A DNA stretch of 14,073 nucleotides from G001797105 sp964528155 (GCA_964528155.1 CAZGRL010000093.1:1-14073), one strand, 5' to 3'; counted from the first letter of the stretch, positions 1-7,561 are shown. Numbers and translations are program-made. Notes: generated from the sequence alone by a model not told the origin.

Positions 1-11
1 TCTCAACCCCC

Positions 12-2057
12 TCATGCGCGCGGATCGCCAGCCAGAACCCTGGCTCGCCGCCAAGGCGGCAGGTCTTCCTTCTCAGCCAGCGCACCGCGCAACTCAAAGA
101 CCTGATCGCGCAGTGCGGCGGCTTTCTCGAACTCGAGGGCTTCAGCAGCAGCCCGCATCTGCTTCTCCAGCTCACGGATAAGCCGGGACAACTCATCCTT
201 GGGCAACTGAGCCGGTGCCAGGGCCTGATAGGCCCCTTCCGGCTCGGCCACGGCACGCGCCGCCGCGAGTTGGTCAGTAAGATCGCGGATGGCCTTGATT
301 ACACTCACCGGCTCGATGTTGTGCTCCCTGTTGTACTCCATCTGCTTGGCGCGCCTGCGGTTTGTTTCATCGATCGCACGATGCATCGAATCGGTGATGT
401 TGTCGGCGTACATGATCACCCGGCCGTTGATGTGACGCGCAGCGCGGCCAATTGTCTGAATCAGAGCCGTGTCGGAGCGCAGGAAACCTTCCTTGTCAGC
501 ATCCAGAATGGCGACCATTGAGACCTCCGGCAAGTCGAGCCCCTCGCGGAGAAGGTTGATCCCGACGACAACATCGAAGACACCCAGGCGAAGGTCGCGC
601 AAAATCCCCACGCGCTCGAGCGTGTCAATCTCAGAGTGCAGATAGTGCACCTTGATCCCCAGTTCCACAATGTAATCCGACAGATCCTCCGCCATGCGTT
701 TGGTCAGGGTCGTCACCAAAGCGCGTTCGCCGACCTCCACCCGGCGTCGTATCTCGCCGACGAGATCATCAATCTGTCCCTCGACGGGACGAACCTCCAC
801 CTCCGGATCAACCAGGCCTGTCGGGCGGATGATCTGGTCGACGACTTGCGTGGCGCGCTCGAGCTCATACGGCCCGGGGGTGGCCGAGGTGTAGATCGCC
901 TGACCAAGGCGAGACTCAAACTCTTCGAACGAGAGCGGGCGGTTGTCCAGCGCAGACGGCAGCCGGAACCCGTACTCAACCAAGTTTTCCTTGCGCGAAC
1001 GGTCTCCAGCGAACATGCCCCGGACCTGAGGGATGGTCATGTGGCTCTCGTCGACGACCAACAGGTAGTCCGGCGGGAAGTAGTCGATCAGCGTCCACGG
1101 GGGCGAACCCTCGGCACGCTGGTCGAGGTGCCGCGAGTAATTCTCGATCCCGGCGCAATACCCAATCTCGCGCAGCATCTCCAAATCGTAGAGCGTGCGT
1201 TGCTCCAGGCGTTGCGCTTCGAGCAGCTTGTCCTTAGATTTCAGATAGGCCGTTCGCTCAGCCAGTTCAGCCTGGATGTCAGCGATGGCCGCTTTGAGCT
1301 TTTCATCCTCGGTGATGAAGTGTTTGGCCGGATAGATGCTCACAGTCTGGCGCTCGGCCAGAAGTTCTCCCGTCAGGGGATCGAACTCGACAATCCGCTC
1401 GAGCTCGTCGCCGAAGAAGCTGATCCGCAGGCCGTTGTCGCCGTAGGCGGGCACCACCTCAAGGGTATCGCCGCGTACCCTGAAGGTGCCGGCGCGCAAA
1501 TCGAGATCGTTGCGCTCGTAGTGGCTCTCGACGAGCTGCCTCAAAAGCGCCTCGCGCCGATAGACGGAGCCCAACTCGAGATTGATCACCACGCGTCCGT
1601 AGGCCTCCGGGCTTCCGATCCCGTAGATGCACGAAACGGAGGCCACAACGATGACGTCTCGCCGGGAGATGACCGAAGTCGTGGTGGACAATCGCAGGCG
1701 GTCGATCTCCTCATTGATCTCCGTTTCCTTCTCGATGTATAGATCGTGCTTGGGGACGTAGGCTTCGGGCTGGTAGTAGTCGTAGTACGAAACGAAGTAC
1801 TCGACGGCGTTCTCGGGGAAGAAGTCCTTGAACTCCGCGTAGAGCTGGGCGGCGAGGGTCTTGTTGTGGGCCAGCACAAGCGTCGGCCGCTGGACGCGGT
1901 CGATCACGTTGGCGATGGCGAAGGTCTTGCCGGTGCCGGTGGCGCCGAGGAGCACCTGATGGCGGTCGCCCCGCGCCAATCCCTCGACGAGCTTCTCGAT
2001 CGCTTCGGGCTGATCGCCGGTCGGTTTATAGGGGGCGTGGAGGATGAAGTCGGGCAT
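12..2057 (-). CDS. uvrB: UvrABC system protein B (excinuclease ABC subunit B)
   Basis: UvrB is the damage-verifying helicase-like subunit of cytoplasmic nucleotide excision repair. It is loaded onto lesions by UvrA and then recruits UvrC for incision. The 681-residue protein has the usual full length. It starts with the typical Y-x-PTGDQPxAI region (residues 10-20) and has Walker A GATGTGKT at 38-45. The damage-binding beta-hairpin, rich in tyrosines (YYDYYQPEAYVP), lies at about 91-102. The DESH box is at 336-339, helicase motif VI (QTIGRAAR) at 534-541, and a C-terminal UVR domain at about 623-658 that should contact UvrC. The ATG start gives the normal family N-terminus, although no strong Shine-Dalgarno sequence precedes it. 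An extended -10 element lies about 35 bases upstream, suggesting a short leader. No uvrA or uvrC is in the window, and I saw no clear LexA-type operator. Identification is essentially certain. Confidence 0.98.
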   Translation of the reverse strand: MPDFILHAPYKPTGDQPEAIEKLVEGLARGDRHQVLLGATGTGKTFAIANVIDRVQRPTLVLAHNKTLAAQLYAEFKDFFPENAVEYFVSYYDYYQPEAYVPKHDLYIEKETEINEEIDRLRLSTTTSVISRRDVIVVASVSCIYGIGSPEAYGRVVINLELGSVYRREALLRQLVESHYERNDLDLRAGTFRVRGDTLEVVPAYGDNGLRISFFGDELERIVEFDPLTGELLAERQTVSIYPAKHFITEDEKLKAAIADIQAELAERTAYLKSKDKLLEAQRLEQRTLYDLEMLREIGYCAGIENYSRHLDQRAEGSPPWTLIDYFPPDYLLVVDESHMTIPQVRGMFAGDRSRKENLVEYGFRLPSALDNRPLSFEEFESRLGQAIYTSATPGPYELERATQVVDQIIRPTGLVDPEVEVRPVEGQIDDLVGEIRRRVEVGERALVTTLTKRMAEDLSDYIVELGIKVHYLHSEIDTLERVGILRDLRLGVFDVVVGINLLREGLDLPEVSMVAILDADKEGFLRSDTALIQTIGRAARHINGRVIMYADNITDSMHRAIDETNRRRAKQMEYNREHNIEPVSVIKAIRDLTDQLAAARAVAEPEGAYQALAPAQLPKDELSRLIRELEKQMRAAAEALEFEKAAALRDQVFELRGALAEKEDLPPWRRARVLAGDPRA

Positions 2058-2090
2058 GAGGCAGGTGGCCTATCGAACAAATGGGGGAGA

Positions 2091-2099
2091 ATTATAACA
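2091..2099 (-). promoter_or_regulatory. Extended -10 promoter element of uvrB
   Basis: Read on the minus strand this is TGTTATAAT, a perfect TGn-TATAAT extended -10. The -35 position, 17 bases upstream, is G-rich and does not match TTGACA, as is common for extended -10 promoters. Transcription would begin near 2084, leaving a leader of about 27 bases before the uvrB ATG. The edge of the inverted repeat at 2126-2168 lies just upstream, so the -35 side is partly made of repeat-flanking DNA. Confidence 0.55.
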
Positions 2100-2125
2100 T
2101 GGGTGGATCAGGCCCCCACCCCTTT

Positions 2126-2168
2126 TCCCCCTCCCCCAGCGAGCAGCTTGCTCGCTGGGGGAGGGGGA
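2126..2168. repeat. Perfect inverted repeat (20-bp arms, 3-base loop)
   Basis: The arms 2126-2145 and 2149-2168 are exact reverse complements around a GCT loop. The outer half of each arm is a C-run or G-run block (CCCCCTCCCCC) and the inner half is AGCGAGCA. Neither strand shows a T-tract after the stem, so it does not look like a classical intrinsic terminator for the genes upstream. The form (C-rich arm, AGCGAGC core) resembles dispersed intergenic hairpin repeats of GC-rich genomes; membership in such a family is inference from memory. Confidence 0.85.
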
Positions 2169-2174
2169 TGATAC

Positions 2175-2225
2175 GCCCGGATGAGACAGCAGAGCGGCAG
2201 AGCCGCTCTGCTGTCTCATCCGGGC
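2175..2225. repeat. Perfect inverted repeat (23-bp arms, 5-base loop)
   Basis: Arms 2175-2197 and 2203-2225 are exact reverse complements separated by the five bases CAGAG. The element starts only six bases after the preceding hairpin and has an unrelated arm sequence (GCCCGGATGAGACAG at its outer end). No T-run follows on either strand. Two long perfect hairpins in tandem between the PHP gene and uvrB could act as a transcription barrier, as mRNA-stabilising ends, or simply be repeat-element insertions. The sequence cannot decide between these. Confidence 0.88.
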
Positions 2226-2262
2226 AAAATCCGAATCGAAGGGCTGGAGACGCGGTGTCTAT

Positions 2263-2440
2263 GTCATTCCGAGCTCGCCGGCTTGTGGCGAGCGAGGAAT
2301 CCTCGAAGCGCGCCAAACACAGACTCCGCTCGGGTCGGAATGGCCGATCTTCACTGGCCTCTTCACTCGACAAGACCACATTCCCCTGTGGGCGGGTTGC
2401 GGCGCGTGTGCGCAGCCGTCCGCCTGCCGCTCAAAATGAC
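2263..2440. repeat. Possible degenerate MITE-like repeat with imperfect terminal inverted repeats
   Basis: The left end reads GTCATTCCGAGC and the right end, read inward on the other strand, reads GTCATTTTGAGC, matching at 10 of 12 positions. The left end continues into a GAGCGAGGAATCCTCG segment, which resembles the widespread GTCATTCCGAGC...GAGGAATC intergenic repeats of bacterial genomes. No target-site duplication is obvious and no protein is encoded. The stretch 2058-2475 has no gene; besides this element it holds the two hairpins and the uvrB promoter. Confidence 0.4.
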
Positions 2441-2475
2441 CCTAACAGCATGGGAAGGTGGACTCGATGGATCGG

Positions 2476-3552
2476 TCAGCGCCGCCAGGGTTCGACGAAG
2501 ATGGGGTTGCTCACGATCCAGGTTCGCGTCCGACCTTTGTAGTAGATCAAAACTTCGACGCGATAAATCCCAGGGTCGGGAGTGGTGTAGACGAACGCCT
2601 GCGCGTCTTGCCAGGTCTTGACTGTGTTGCCGTTGCGCAACAGCCGGATGTCGGCCCGCTGGGGTAGGTGCGCCTGCAGGGTGACCCCGAAGCGCGAGCG
2701 GATGACCTCGCCCATCCCGGCAGACCGTCCGTCTCCGCCCGCAGTGAAACGAAATCCGCGCGTCGAGGCGGGCAGGTCGTAGCCGATGAACATCCGACCA
2801 ACCCTGATGCTCTCCATCAGGATCCGGCGATCGTCCTCGACGTGGCCTGTCAGTGGCACCTCGGTCAACACGTGGGTATTGACCGCGCCGAACAAGAATG
2901 CATAGGGGAAGAGCGTCCGCTTCAATGGCCCGACTCTGACCGGGATGGCATGTGCATCGGCGCCGCCGATGGCAAAAGTCTTCTTACCGGCGCCGAGAAG
3001 CTGGTCCCAACGCGTCACAACCTCAGGCGCCGGCCCGCGCCCCACATCGGTTGGTCGGTATGAGTAGTAGAGCGCCTGCGGAATGGATGACAGGCGGGAC
3101 TTGAATTCGGTCATGAAGTTCCACAACTCAAGCCCCGTGTACCCGCTGACATTCCATTCCGTCCAAGGTAGGGCTGGCTGGCGGAACCTTGGCGCGGCTT
3201 GATCGGAGGGATGTGCCAGAAAAGCGAGGCCGCCGGATTGCTGCACCGAGTCCAGGAGCGTCTGAGGATCTCCGGCGAGCGTCGAAAGCTCGCGCCGGGC
3301 TTCATACACCAGCAGGTGGTTTCTCTGCGGGTGCAGCGAGCGGTCGTGAACTTCCTCGCCTGCGAGCAGAAGCAGGCGTCGATCGCCAAGGTATCGATAT
3401 CCGTCGATCCCCTCGATCCAGATGTTGTGATCGGTGGTGACGACGAAGTCCAGCCCCGCCTGCAGGCCGGCGAGGGCCACCTCGTCATGAGATGCATTCC
3501 CATCTGAATAACGCGTGTGAACGTGAAGGTTGCCGGCGAACTCGTGGGTCAA
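2476..3552 (-). CDS. PHP-domain metallohydrolase, CehA/McbA-like
   Basis: This is a predicted metal-dependent phosphoesterase-type hydrolase of the PHP fold; its substrate cannot be read from the sequence. Metal-ligand motifs are visible in order: HVH at 10-12, D17 (YSDG), TTDH at 39-42, the GEEV glutamates at 66-67, H79, H114 (LAHPSD) and D199-H201 (GADAH). The last third (about 250-355) lacks PHP motifs and looks beta-rich, as an accessory sandwich would. No signal peptide is seen. The start is a TTG codon, supported by a GGAG six bases upstream and by the PHP fold beginning immediately after. It lies 36 bases downstream of the 127-residue gene on the same strand, so the two are probably co-transcribed. 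CehA/McbA is the nearest family label I can give; McbA and carbaryl hydrolase activities should not be assumed. Confidence 0.85.
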   Translation of the reverse strand: MTHEFAGNLHVHTRYSDGNASHDEVALAGLQAGLDFVVTTDHNIWIEGIDGYRYLGDRRLLLLAGEEVHDRSLHPQRNHLLVYEARRELSTLAGDPQTLLDSVQQSGGLAFLAHPSDQAAPRFRQPALPWTEWNVSGYTGLELWNFMTEFKSRLSSIPQALYYSYRPTDVGRGPAPEVVTRWDQLLGAGKKTFAIGGADAHAIPVRVGPLKRTLFPYAFLFGAVNTHVLTEVPLTGHVEDDRRILMESIRVGRMFIGYDLPASTRGFRFTAGGDGRSAGMGEVIRSRFGVTLQAHLPQRADIRLLRNGNTVKTWQDAQAFVYTTPDPGIYRVEVLIYYKGRTRTWIVSNPIFVEPWRR

Positions 3553-3588
3553 TGCCTGCTCCAGGGGAAGGTGCCGGCGGCGTGAGCT

Positions 3589-3972
3589 TCAAGGTGAGGC
3601 GGGAGGGGAACCTTTGGGGCGATTGCGCCCAGCATCACTCGGGGTGATCAGCCTGGCTCCCATCTCCGCGCAGACGCCGATCAACTGCTGCCGTTGGGCC
3701 GATGAAAGCGGGGCAAGGTGGGTAACCACAGTTTGAATCTGCTCCTGAATGACGCCGTTCAGGAGTTGCTTCCACGCCGGGCCGGCGGGCTCATGGTCGC
3801 GAAGAATCTGCAGATCGTCTGGATCAAACGGACCGATCAAGCCTTCCAGCTGCCGCCGCATGTCGTTCTCGCTGTGAAGCCAGCGGAATAGAGGTCCAGT
3901 CTCTGGCAGATCAAGAGGATGGCGTTCGATCAGGTAGACGACGATCGGCGGAAGTGCAGGTTTCGGTTTCAT
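3589..3972 (-). CDS. Hypothetical protein (127 aa)
   Basis: I do not recognise this protein. It is 127 residues long, soluble, with no signal peptide, membrane segment or cysteine cluster (one Cys, residue 101). The central part (about 35-105) is predicted by eye to be mainly helical, with a Q-rich stretch (GVIQEQIQTVV). The last 15 residues are Pro/Ser/Lys/Arg-rich and probably disordered. The ATG at 3970-3972 is preferred over an in-frame start 55 codons further upstream (4137), because a plausible promoter (4008-4036) falls inside that extension and the extension has poor coding character. It is the first gene of a two-gene minus-strand unit ending with the PHP hydrolase, so a related role is possible but unproven. 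It is divergent from the SCP lipoprotein gene. Confidence 0.6.
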   Translation of the reverse strand: MKPKPALPPIVVYLIERHPLDLPETGPLFRWLHSENDMRRQLEGLIGPFDPDDLQILRDHEPAGPAWKQLLNGVIQEQIQTVVTHLAPLSSAQRQQLIGVCAEMGARLITPSDAGRNRPKGSPPASP

Positions 3973-4007
3973 TCCCGGTTCCGGTTGAAGGGCCGATATC
4001 GGCCAGT

Positions 4008-4036
4008 AGGATAGCACATCGGTTTGCGGCGAGCAA
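4008..4036 (-). promoter_or_regulatory. Candidate promoter for the 127-aa gene / PHP unit
   Basis: On the minus strand the sequence has TTGCTC (4031-4036), a 17-base spacer, and TATCCT (4008-4013) preceded by TGC, giving an extended -10 arrangement. Transcription would begin about 30 bases before the ATG at 3972, which supports that start. The -35 matches the consensus at only three of six positions, so this remains a prediction. Confidence 0.45.
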
Positions 4037-4192
4037 TCCGGATGATGCAAGGCGATATCAACTGCCAAATGGTCCGTAACTCGTACTCGAACTCCAGGAG
4101 TGTTCGGTGTGCGGGACCCCCAGGGCGGCTGACGCACCGGACGGGAAAGACCGCGTGCCCCCCGACCAGGGGCTCTTCCTGGGAGACGTGAG

Positions 4193-4198
4193 TATAAT
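4193..4198 (+). promoter_or_regulatory. Candidate -10 box for the SCP lipoprotein / polX unit
   Basis: A perfect TATAAT lies 21 bases before the ATG of the lipoprotein gene in the divergent intergenic region. No good -35 hexamer is found 16-18 bases upstream, where the DNA is GC-rich. The leader would be very short (about 14 bases) but would still contain the CGGAGG ribosome-binding site at 4209-4214. Confidence 0.4.
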
Positions 4199-4218
4199 CC
4201 GCTTCGAGCGGAGGCCGA

Positions 4219-4860
4219 ATGAGCCGATCCCCCCTTTGCCGGGGCGGAGTGATCCTGATTGTGTTCGTCGCGGCAAGCTGTAATTTCACGCCGACGCGCG
4301 ACGGGCCTTCAGTGGGTTCGGTTCTAACACCCACGCCCCTCCTTCCGGGAGATGAACCGGGGGGAGCCCCTTTCATCGAGCCCTACGTCCCTGAAAGCTC
4401 AGGCTCGGCATCCGGCTCAGTCGGTGTGCCTCGAGAAATCGAGCCGCCGGCGGATCTGCTGCCGATCGCCGAATCGATCGCCGAGGCGATCAACCGGTTG
4501 CGCGTCGCAACAGGAGTTGAGCCGCTCGTGATCGATGACGGGCTGACGCGCATCGCCTTCGCTCGCTCGGCCGACATGGTCGTGCGCGGTTACTTGAGCC
4601 ACGAGGACCCTCTCGACGGGAGCAACCTCCCCTACAGGCTTCTGACTGACGCCGGGTATGGTGGCTTGCTGGGTGAAAACGTCTTCGCCTCCCAGGCGGA
4701 TCTTGAGGACCTCGTCGACGAAGCCGTCGACGGTTGGTTGCGCAGCCCGACGCACAGGGCAACGGCGATGGATCCGAGCTTTCATTTCACCGGAGTAGGT
4801 GTGTTGAGCGACGGCGAGTGGTGGAAGGTGACCCAGGTCTTTGCCGGGCAGCTGCCGTGA
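4219..4860 (+). CDS. CAP/SCP-domain lipoprotein
   Basis: This is a predicted surface lipoprotein with a CAP (SCP/PR-1-like) domain; the biochemical role of bacterial members is mostly unknown. The N-terminus is a lipoprotein signal peptide: charged residues, a hydrophobic run at 10-19, and a VAAS-C lipobox with Cys21 as the expected lipidation site. A Pro/Ser/Gly-rich linker (about 22-80) leads to the CAP domain (about 84-211). Cavity-type residues are visible: H128 (LSHED), E153 (LGENVF), E168 and H179 (WLRSPTHR), followed by FTGVGV at 190-195. The length of 213 residues is normal for a single-domain member. The ATG is preceded by CGGAGG at short spacing. The stop codon is 13 bases before polX, whose ribosome-binding site begins right after it, so the two are very likely co-transcribed. 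A functional link with DNA repair is not obvious. Confidence 0.9.
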   Translation: MSRSPLCRGGVILIVFVAASCNFTPTRDGPSVGSVLTPTPLLPGDEPGGAPFIEPYVPESSGSASGSVGVPREIEPPADLLPIAESIAEAINRLRVATGVEPLVIDDGLTRIAFARSADMVVRGYLSHEDPLDGSNLPYRLLTDAGYGGLLGENVFASQADLEDLVDEAVDGWLRSPTHRATAMDPSFHFTGVGVLSDGEWWKVTQVFAGQLP

Positions 4861-4873
4861 GGGAGGCATCTGA

Positions 4874-6595
4874 ATGAACAATCGTGACGTCGCCAAGATC
4901 TTTAGCGACACGGCCGATCTGCTCGAGATCAAAGGTGAGGCGATCTACCGCATCCTGGCTTATCGAAGGGCGGCCGAGTCCCTCTCCTCTCTTGGCGAAG
5001 ACATCAACGAGGTCTGGACGACGAATCGGCTGCGAGATATCCCCGGAGTCGGTGAGGCGATCGCTTCGAAGATCGACGAGCTTCTGTCGACCGGCAAGCT
5101 CGGGTTCTATAAGAAGCTGGCGGCCGAGATCCCGCCCAGCCTGGTGGATGTGCTCAAGGTCGGCGACGTCGGACCCAAGAAAGCGGCGCGCTTCTGGAAG
5201 GAACTCGGAATCACGACGCTTGAGGAGCTGGAGGAGGCAGCCAACGCGGGCAGGTTGCGGGATCTGTCCGGGATGGGCGAGCGCTCGGAGGCGCGCATCC
5301 TGGAGAGCATTCAGGCGCTCCACCGTCGTGAGAGCGACAGAGTATCGATCGGCGTGGCCTGGCCGGCCGCGCAGGTCTTCCTTGAGAGGCTGAGATCGCT
5401 GCCGGAGGTAGCCGCGGTGGAGGCCGGAGGTAGCCTGCGACGCATGCGGGAGACTGTCGGAGATCTGGATCTGATTGTCGCCTCTGAGGATCCGCAAGCG
5501 GTAATGGCGGCCTTCCTGGAGTTCCCCGAGGTGGAACGCGTGCGCGGGCAAGGGGAGACGAAATCTAGCGTCGAGCTGCATGATGGGATGCGGGTTCAAC
5601 TATGGGTGCATCCGCCGGCCCGTTTCGGCACGGCGCTTCAGTACGCCACGGGATCGCAGGCTCACAATGTCCGATTGCGCGAGCTTTCGCTGGACAGGGG
5701 GCTTTCCCTCTCGGAACACGGTTTCAAGCCCAAGAAAGGGAAGGAAATCCGTTGCGCACATGAGGAGCAAGTGTACGAAACGCTCGGCCTGCCCTGGATC
5801 CCACCCGAGATGCGGGAAGATCGAGGCGAGATCAAGGCCGCCCTCGAGGGGCGTCTGCCGGTCCCGATTTCGGTGGCCGATTTGAAAGGCGAATTGCACG
5901 CGCACAGCGATTGGAGCGATGGGCAGACTTCGATTGAAGGTATGGCCCGTGCCGCCGCCGAGCTCGGGCTTCAATATCTGGTCATCTCCGACCATTCTCG
6001 CAGTCTCGGCGTAGCGAACGGGCTGTCAATCGAGCGTCTTGAAGAACAACGTAAGGTGATCGCCAAGGTGCAGAAGTCGGTGCCCGAGGTGCGTCTTCTC
6101 CAGGGCTCCGAGGTCGAGATCCTGGCGGATGGGCGACTGGATTATCCCGACGAGGTGCTGGCGAAGCTGGATGTGGTCGTGGCCTCGCTCCACACGTCCC
6201 TGCGCCAACCGCGCGAAAAAGTGACCAGGCGTCTGCTCAGCGCCATTCGGAATCCGCATGTGGATATCATCGGCCATCCGACCGGTCGCATGATCGGCAG
6301 CCGAGAAGCGGCCGACCTGGACATGGAAGCGATCCTCAACACCGCCGTCGAACATGAGGTCGCCCTCGAGATCAATGCCAACCCCGAGCGCCTCGACCTG
6401 AATGACGCCCACGCGCGCCGCGTTGTGGAGCTCGGAGGACTGCTCTCCATCAATACGGATGCCCATCATCCGGACCACTTCGGCTTTCGCCTGTTCGGAG
6501 TCGGCGTGGCCCGGCGTGCCTGGGCACCGGCAGAAGCGGTGGCCAACACCTGGCCGCTCGAACGCCTGCTCGACTGGTTGGGCGCTCGAGGCTAA
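4874..6595 (+). CDS. polX: DNA polymerase/3'-5' exonuclease PolX (family X polymerase with PHP domain)
   Basis: Bacterial PolX is a cytoplasmic gap-filling polymerase with a PHP-type 3'-5' exonuclease, used in base excision repair. At 573 residues it has the normal length. Order of domains: 8-kDa helix-hairpin-helix region (IPGVGEAIASKI, 56-67; VGDVGPKKA, 96-104; LSGMGERSEARI, 131-142), polymerase palm (GGSLRR 185-190; DLDL with D197 and D199), TGSQAHN (259-265), then a PHP domain from about 337. The PHP ligands look complete: H342, H344, D349, H374, E415, H440, H468, D529 and H531. The third polymerase carboxylate, usually in a VDLxV strand, reads VQLWV here, with Gln242 at the expected Asp position, so polymerase activity is doubtful. 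The ATG follows a GGGAGG site with seven-base spacing. It is probably translated from the same mRNA as the SCP lipoprotein. Confidence 0.95.
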   Translation: MNNRDVAKIFSDTADLLEIKGEAIYRILAYRRAAESLSSLGEDINEVWTTNRLRDIPGVGEAIASKIDELLSTGKLGFYKKLAAEIPPSLVDVLKVGDVGPKKAARFWKELGITTLEELEEAANAGRLRDLSGMGERSEARILESIQALHRRESDRVSIGVAWPAAQVFLERLRSLPEVAAVEAGGSLRRMRETVGDLDLIVASEDPQAVMAAFLEFPEVERVRGQGETKSSVELHDGMRVQLWVHPPARFGTALQYATGSQAHNVRLRELSLDRGLSLSEHGFKPKKGKEIRCAHEEQVYETLGLPWIPPEMREDRGEIKAALEGRLPVPISVADLKGELHAHSDWSDGQTSIEGMARAAAELGLQYLVISDHSRSLGVANGLSIERLEEQRKVIAKVQKSVPEVRLLQGSEVEILADGRLDYPDEVLAKLDVVVASLHTSLRQPREKVTRRLLSAIRNPHVDIIGHPTGRMIGSREAADLDMEAILNTAVEHEVALEINANPERLDLNDAHARRVVELGGLLSINTDAHHPDHFGFRLFGVGVARRAWAPAEAVANTWPLERLLDWLGARG

Positions 6596-6680
6596 GCCTT
6601 GGGGCGCGACCTCGCTCGCCGGGCGGTGTTTCAATCTCTGACCGCCATTCCCCAATGCCATCCCCAGGCGAGGAGGCTCC

Positions 6681-7529
6681 GTGTCCCGCATCGCGATCGT
6701 CACCGACAGCACGGCCTGCATCCCTGAAGATCTCATCGCTCAGCACGACATCAAGGTCGCGCCCCAGATCCTGCTCTGGAAGGGCGAGACCCTGCTTGAT
6801 GGTGTGGATATCACGCCGGACGAGTTCTACACGAGGCTGCGCACGACGGACGTCATGCCGACGACATCGCAGGCCACCGTTCGTGCCTTCCACGAGATCT
6901 TCGGACCGCTGGTGGCCGAAGGCGCCCAGATCCTGACGATCGTCCTGTCGGCCAAACTGTCGGGCACCCTGCTCTCGGCCGAACAGGCAAGAGCCGAATA
7001 CCCGGGCGCAAAGATCGAGCTGGTCGATTCTGAGACGACCGCCATGGCCCTGGGATTCCAGGTGCTGGCGGCGGCCCGGGCCGCCGCCGAAGGCAAGACG
7101 TTTGACGAGATTGTGGCTCTCGCTCGGAGTGCCAAGGATCATACAGGCGTGATGTTCGTCGTGGACACGCTTGAGTTCCTGCACCGGGGCGGTCGGATCG
7201 GAGGCGCGGCACGGCTTTTCGGTACGGCGCTGAACATGAAGCCGCTGCTCGAGATACGAGATGCTCGCGTGGACACTGTCGAAAAGATTCGAACGAAAAC
7301 CAAGGCCTTTGCGCGTCTGCTCGACTTGATCGAGGAGAGAATCGGCGACAGGCAGCCCGTCCGGCTGGCCGCCCTTCATGCACAGGCTGAAGAAGACGCG
7401 CGCTACCTTCTAGAGGAGGCCAGTCGGCGCTGCGATCCGATCGAGACCCTGATAACGGCGGTGAGCCCGGTCGTCGGCAATCATGCGGGACCGGGGACGG
7501 CAGGATTGGTCTTCTGCACTGAGCTGTGA
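6681..7529 (+). CDS. DegV family protein (FakB-like fatty-acid-binding protein)
   Basis: DegV/FakB proteins bind a fatty acid and, in firmicutes, present it to the kinase FakA for phosphorylation. No fakA is in the window, so the partner here is unknown. The 282-residue length is standard. Motifs typical of the family: TDSTA at 8-12 (near the N-terminus), MPTTSQ at 59-64, LSAKLSGT at 89-96, VDS at 115-117, DTLEFLHRGGRIGG at 162-175 and HAGPGT at 268-273. These cover the serine, threonine and histidine region that holds the fatty-acid carboxylate in known structures. The start is a GTG preceded by GAGGAGG, with the TDSTA motif at the usual distance. It lies 85 bases after polX, with no clear terminator between, so read-through is possible. 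A hairpin follows 32 bases after the stop. Confidence 0.95.
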   Translation: MSRIAIVTDSTACIPEDLIAQHDIKVAPQILLWKGETLLDGVDITPDEFYTRLRTTDVMPTTSQATVRAFHEIFGPLVAEGAQILTIVLSAKLSGTLLSAEQARAEYPGAKIELVDSETTAMALGFQVLAAARAAAEGKTFDEIVALARSAKDHTGVMFVVDTLEFLHRGGRIGGAARLFGTALNMKPLLEIRDARVDTVEKIRTKTKAFARLLDLIEERIGDRQPVRLAALHAQAEEDARYLLEEASRRCDPIETLITAVSPVVGNHAGPGTAGLVFCTEL

Positions 7530-7561
7530 TCCGGCTCTCTTCGCCAAGGCAACGCGCAGAT

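Noticed and set aside
636..1742. A 368-codon open frame on the plus strand opposite uvrB
   Set aside because: uvrB is full length with all motifs on the other strand. The antisense frame has no recognisable domain and no ribosome-binding site.
2126..2225. The tandem hairpins as an intrinsic terminator of the PHP gene or as a CRISPR array
   Set aside because: No T-tract follows either stem on either strand, and there are no regularly spaced direct repeats with unique spacers.
2092..2621. Several open frames of about 95-153 codons across the repeat-filled spacer
   Set aside because: They run through perfect inverted repeats in both directions, overlap one another and lack ribosome-binding sites or domains.
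3589..4137. A 182-residue version of the 127-residue hypothetical protein
   Set aside because: The extra 55 residues overlap a plausible promoter and have poor coding character; the ATG at 3972 is preferred.
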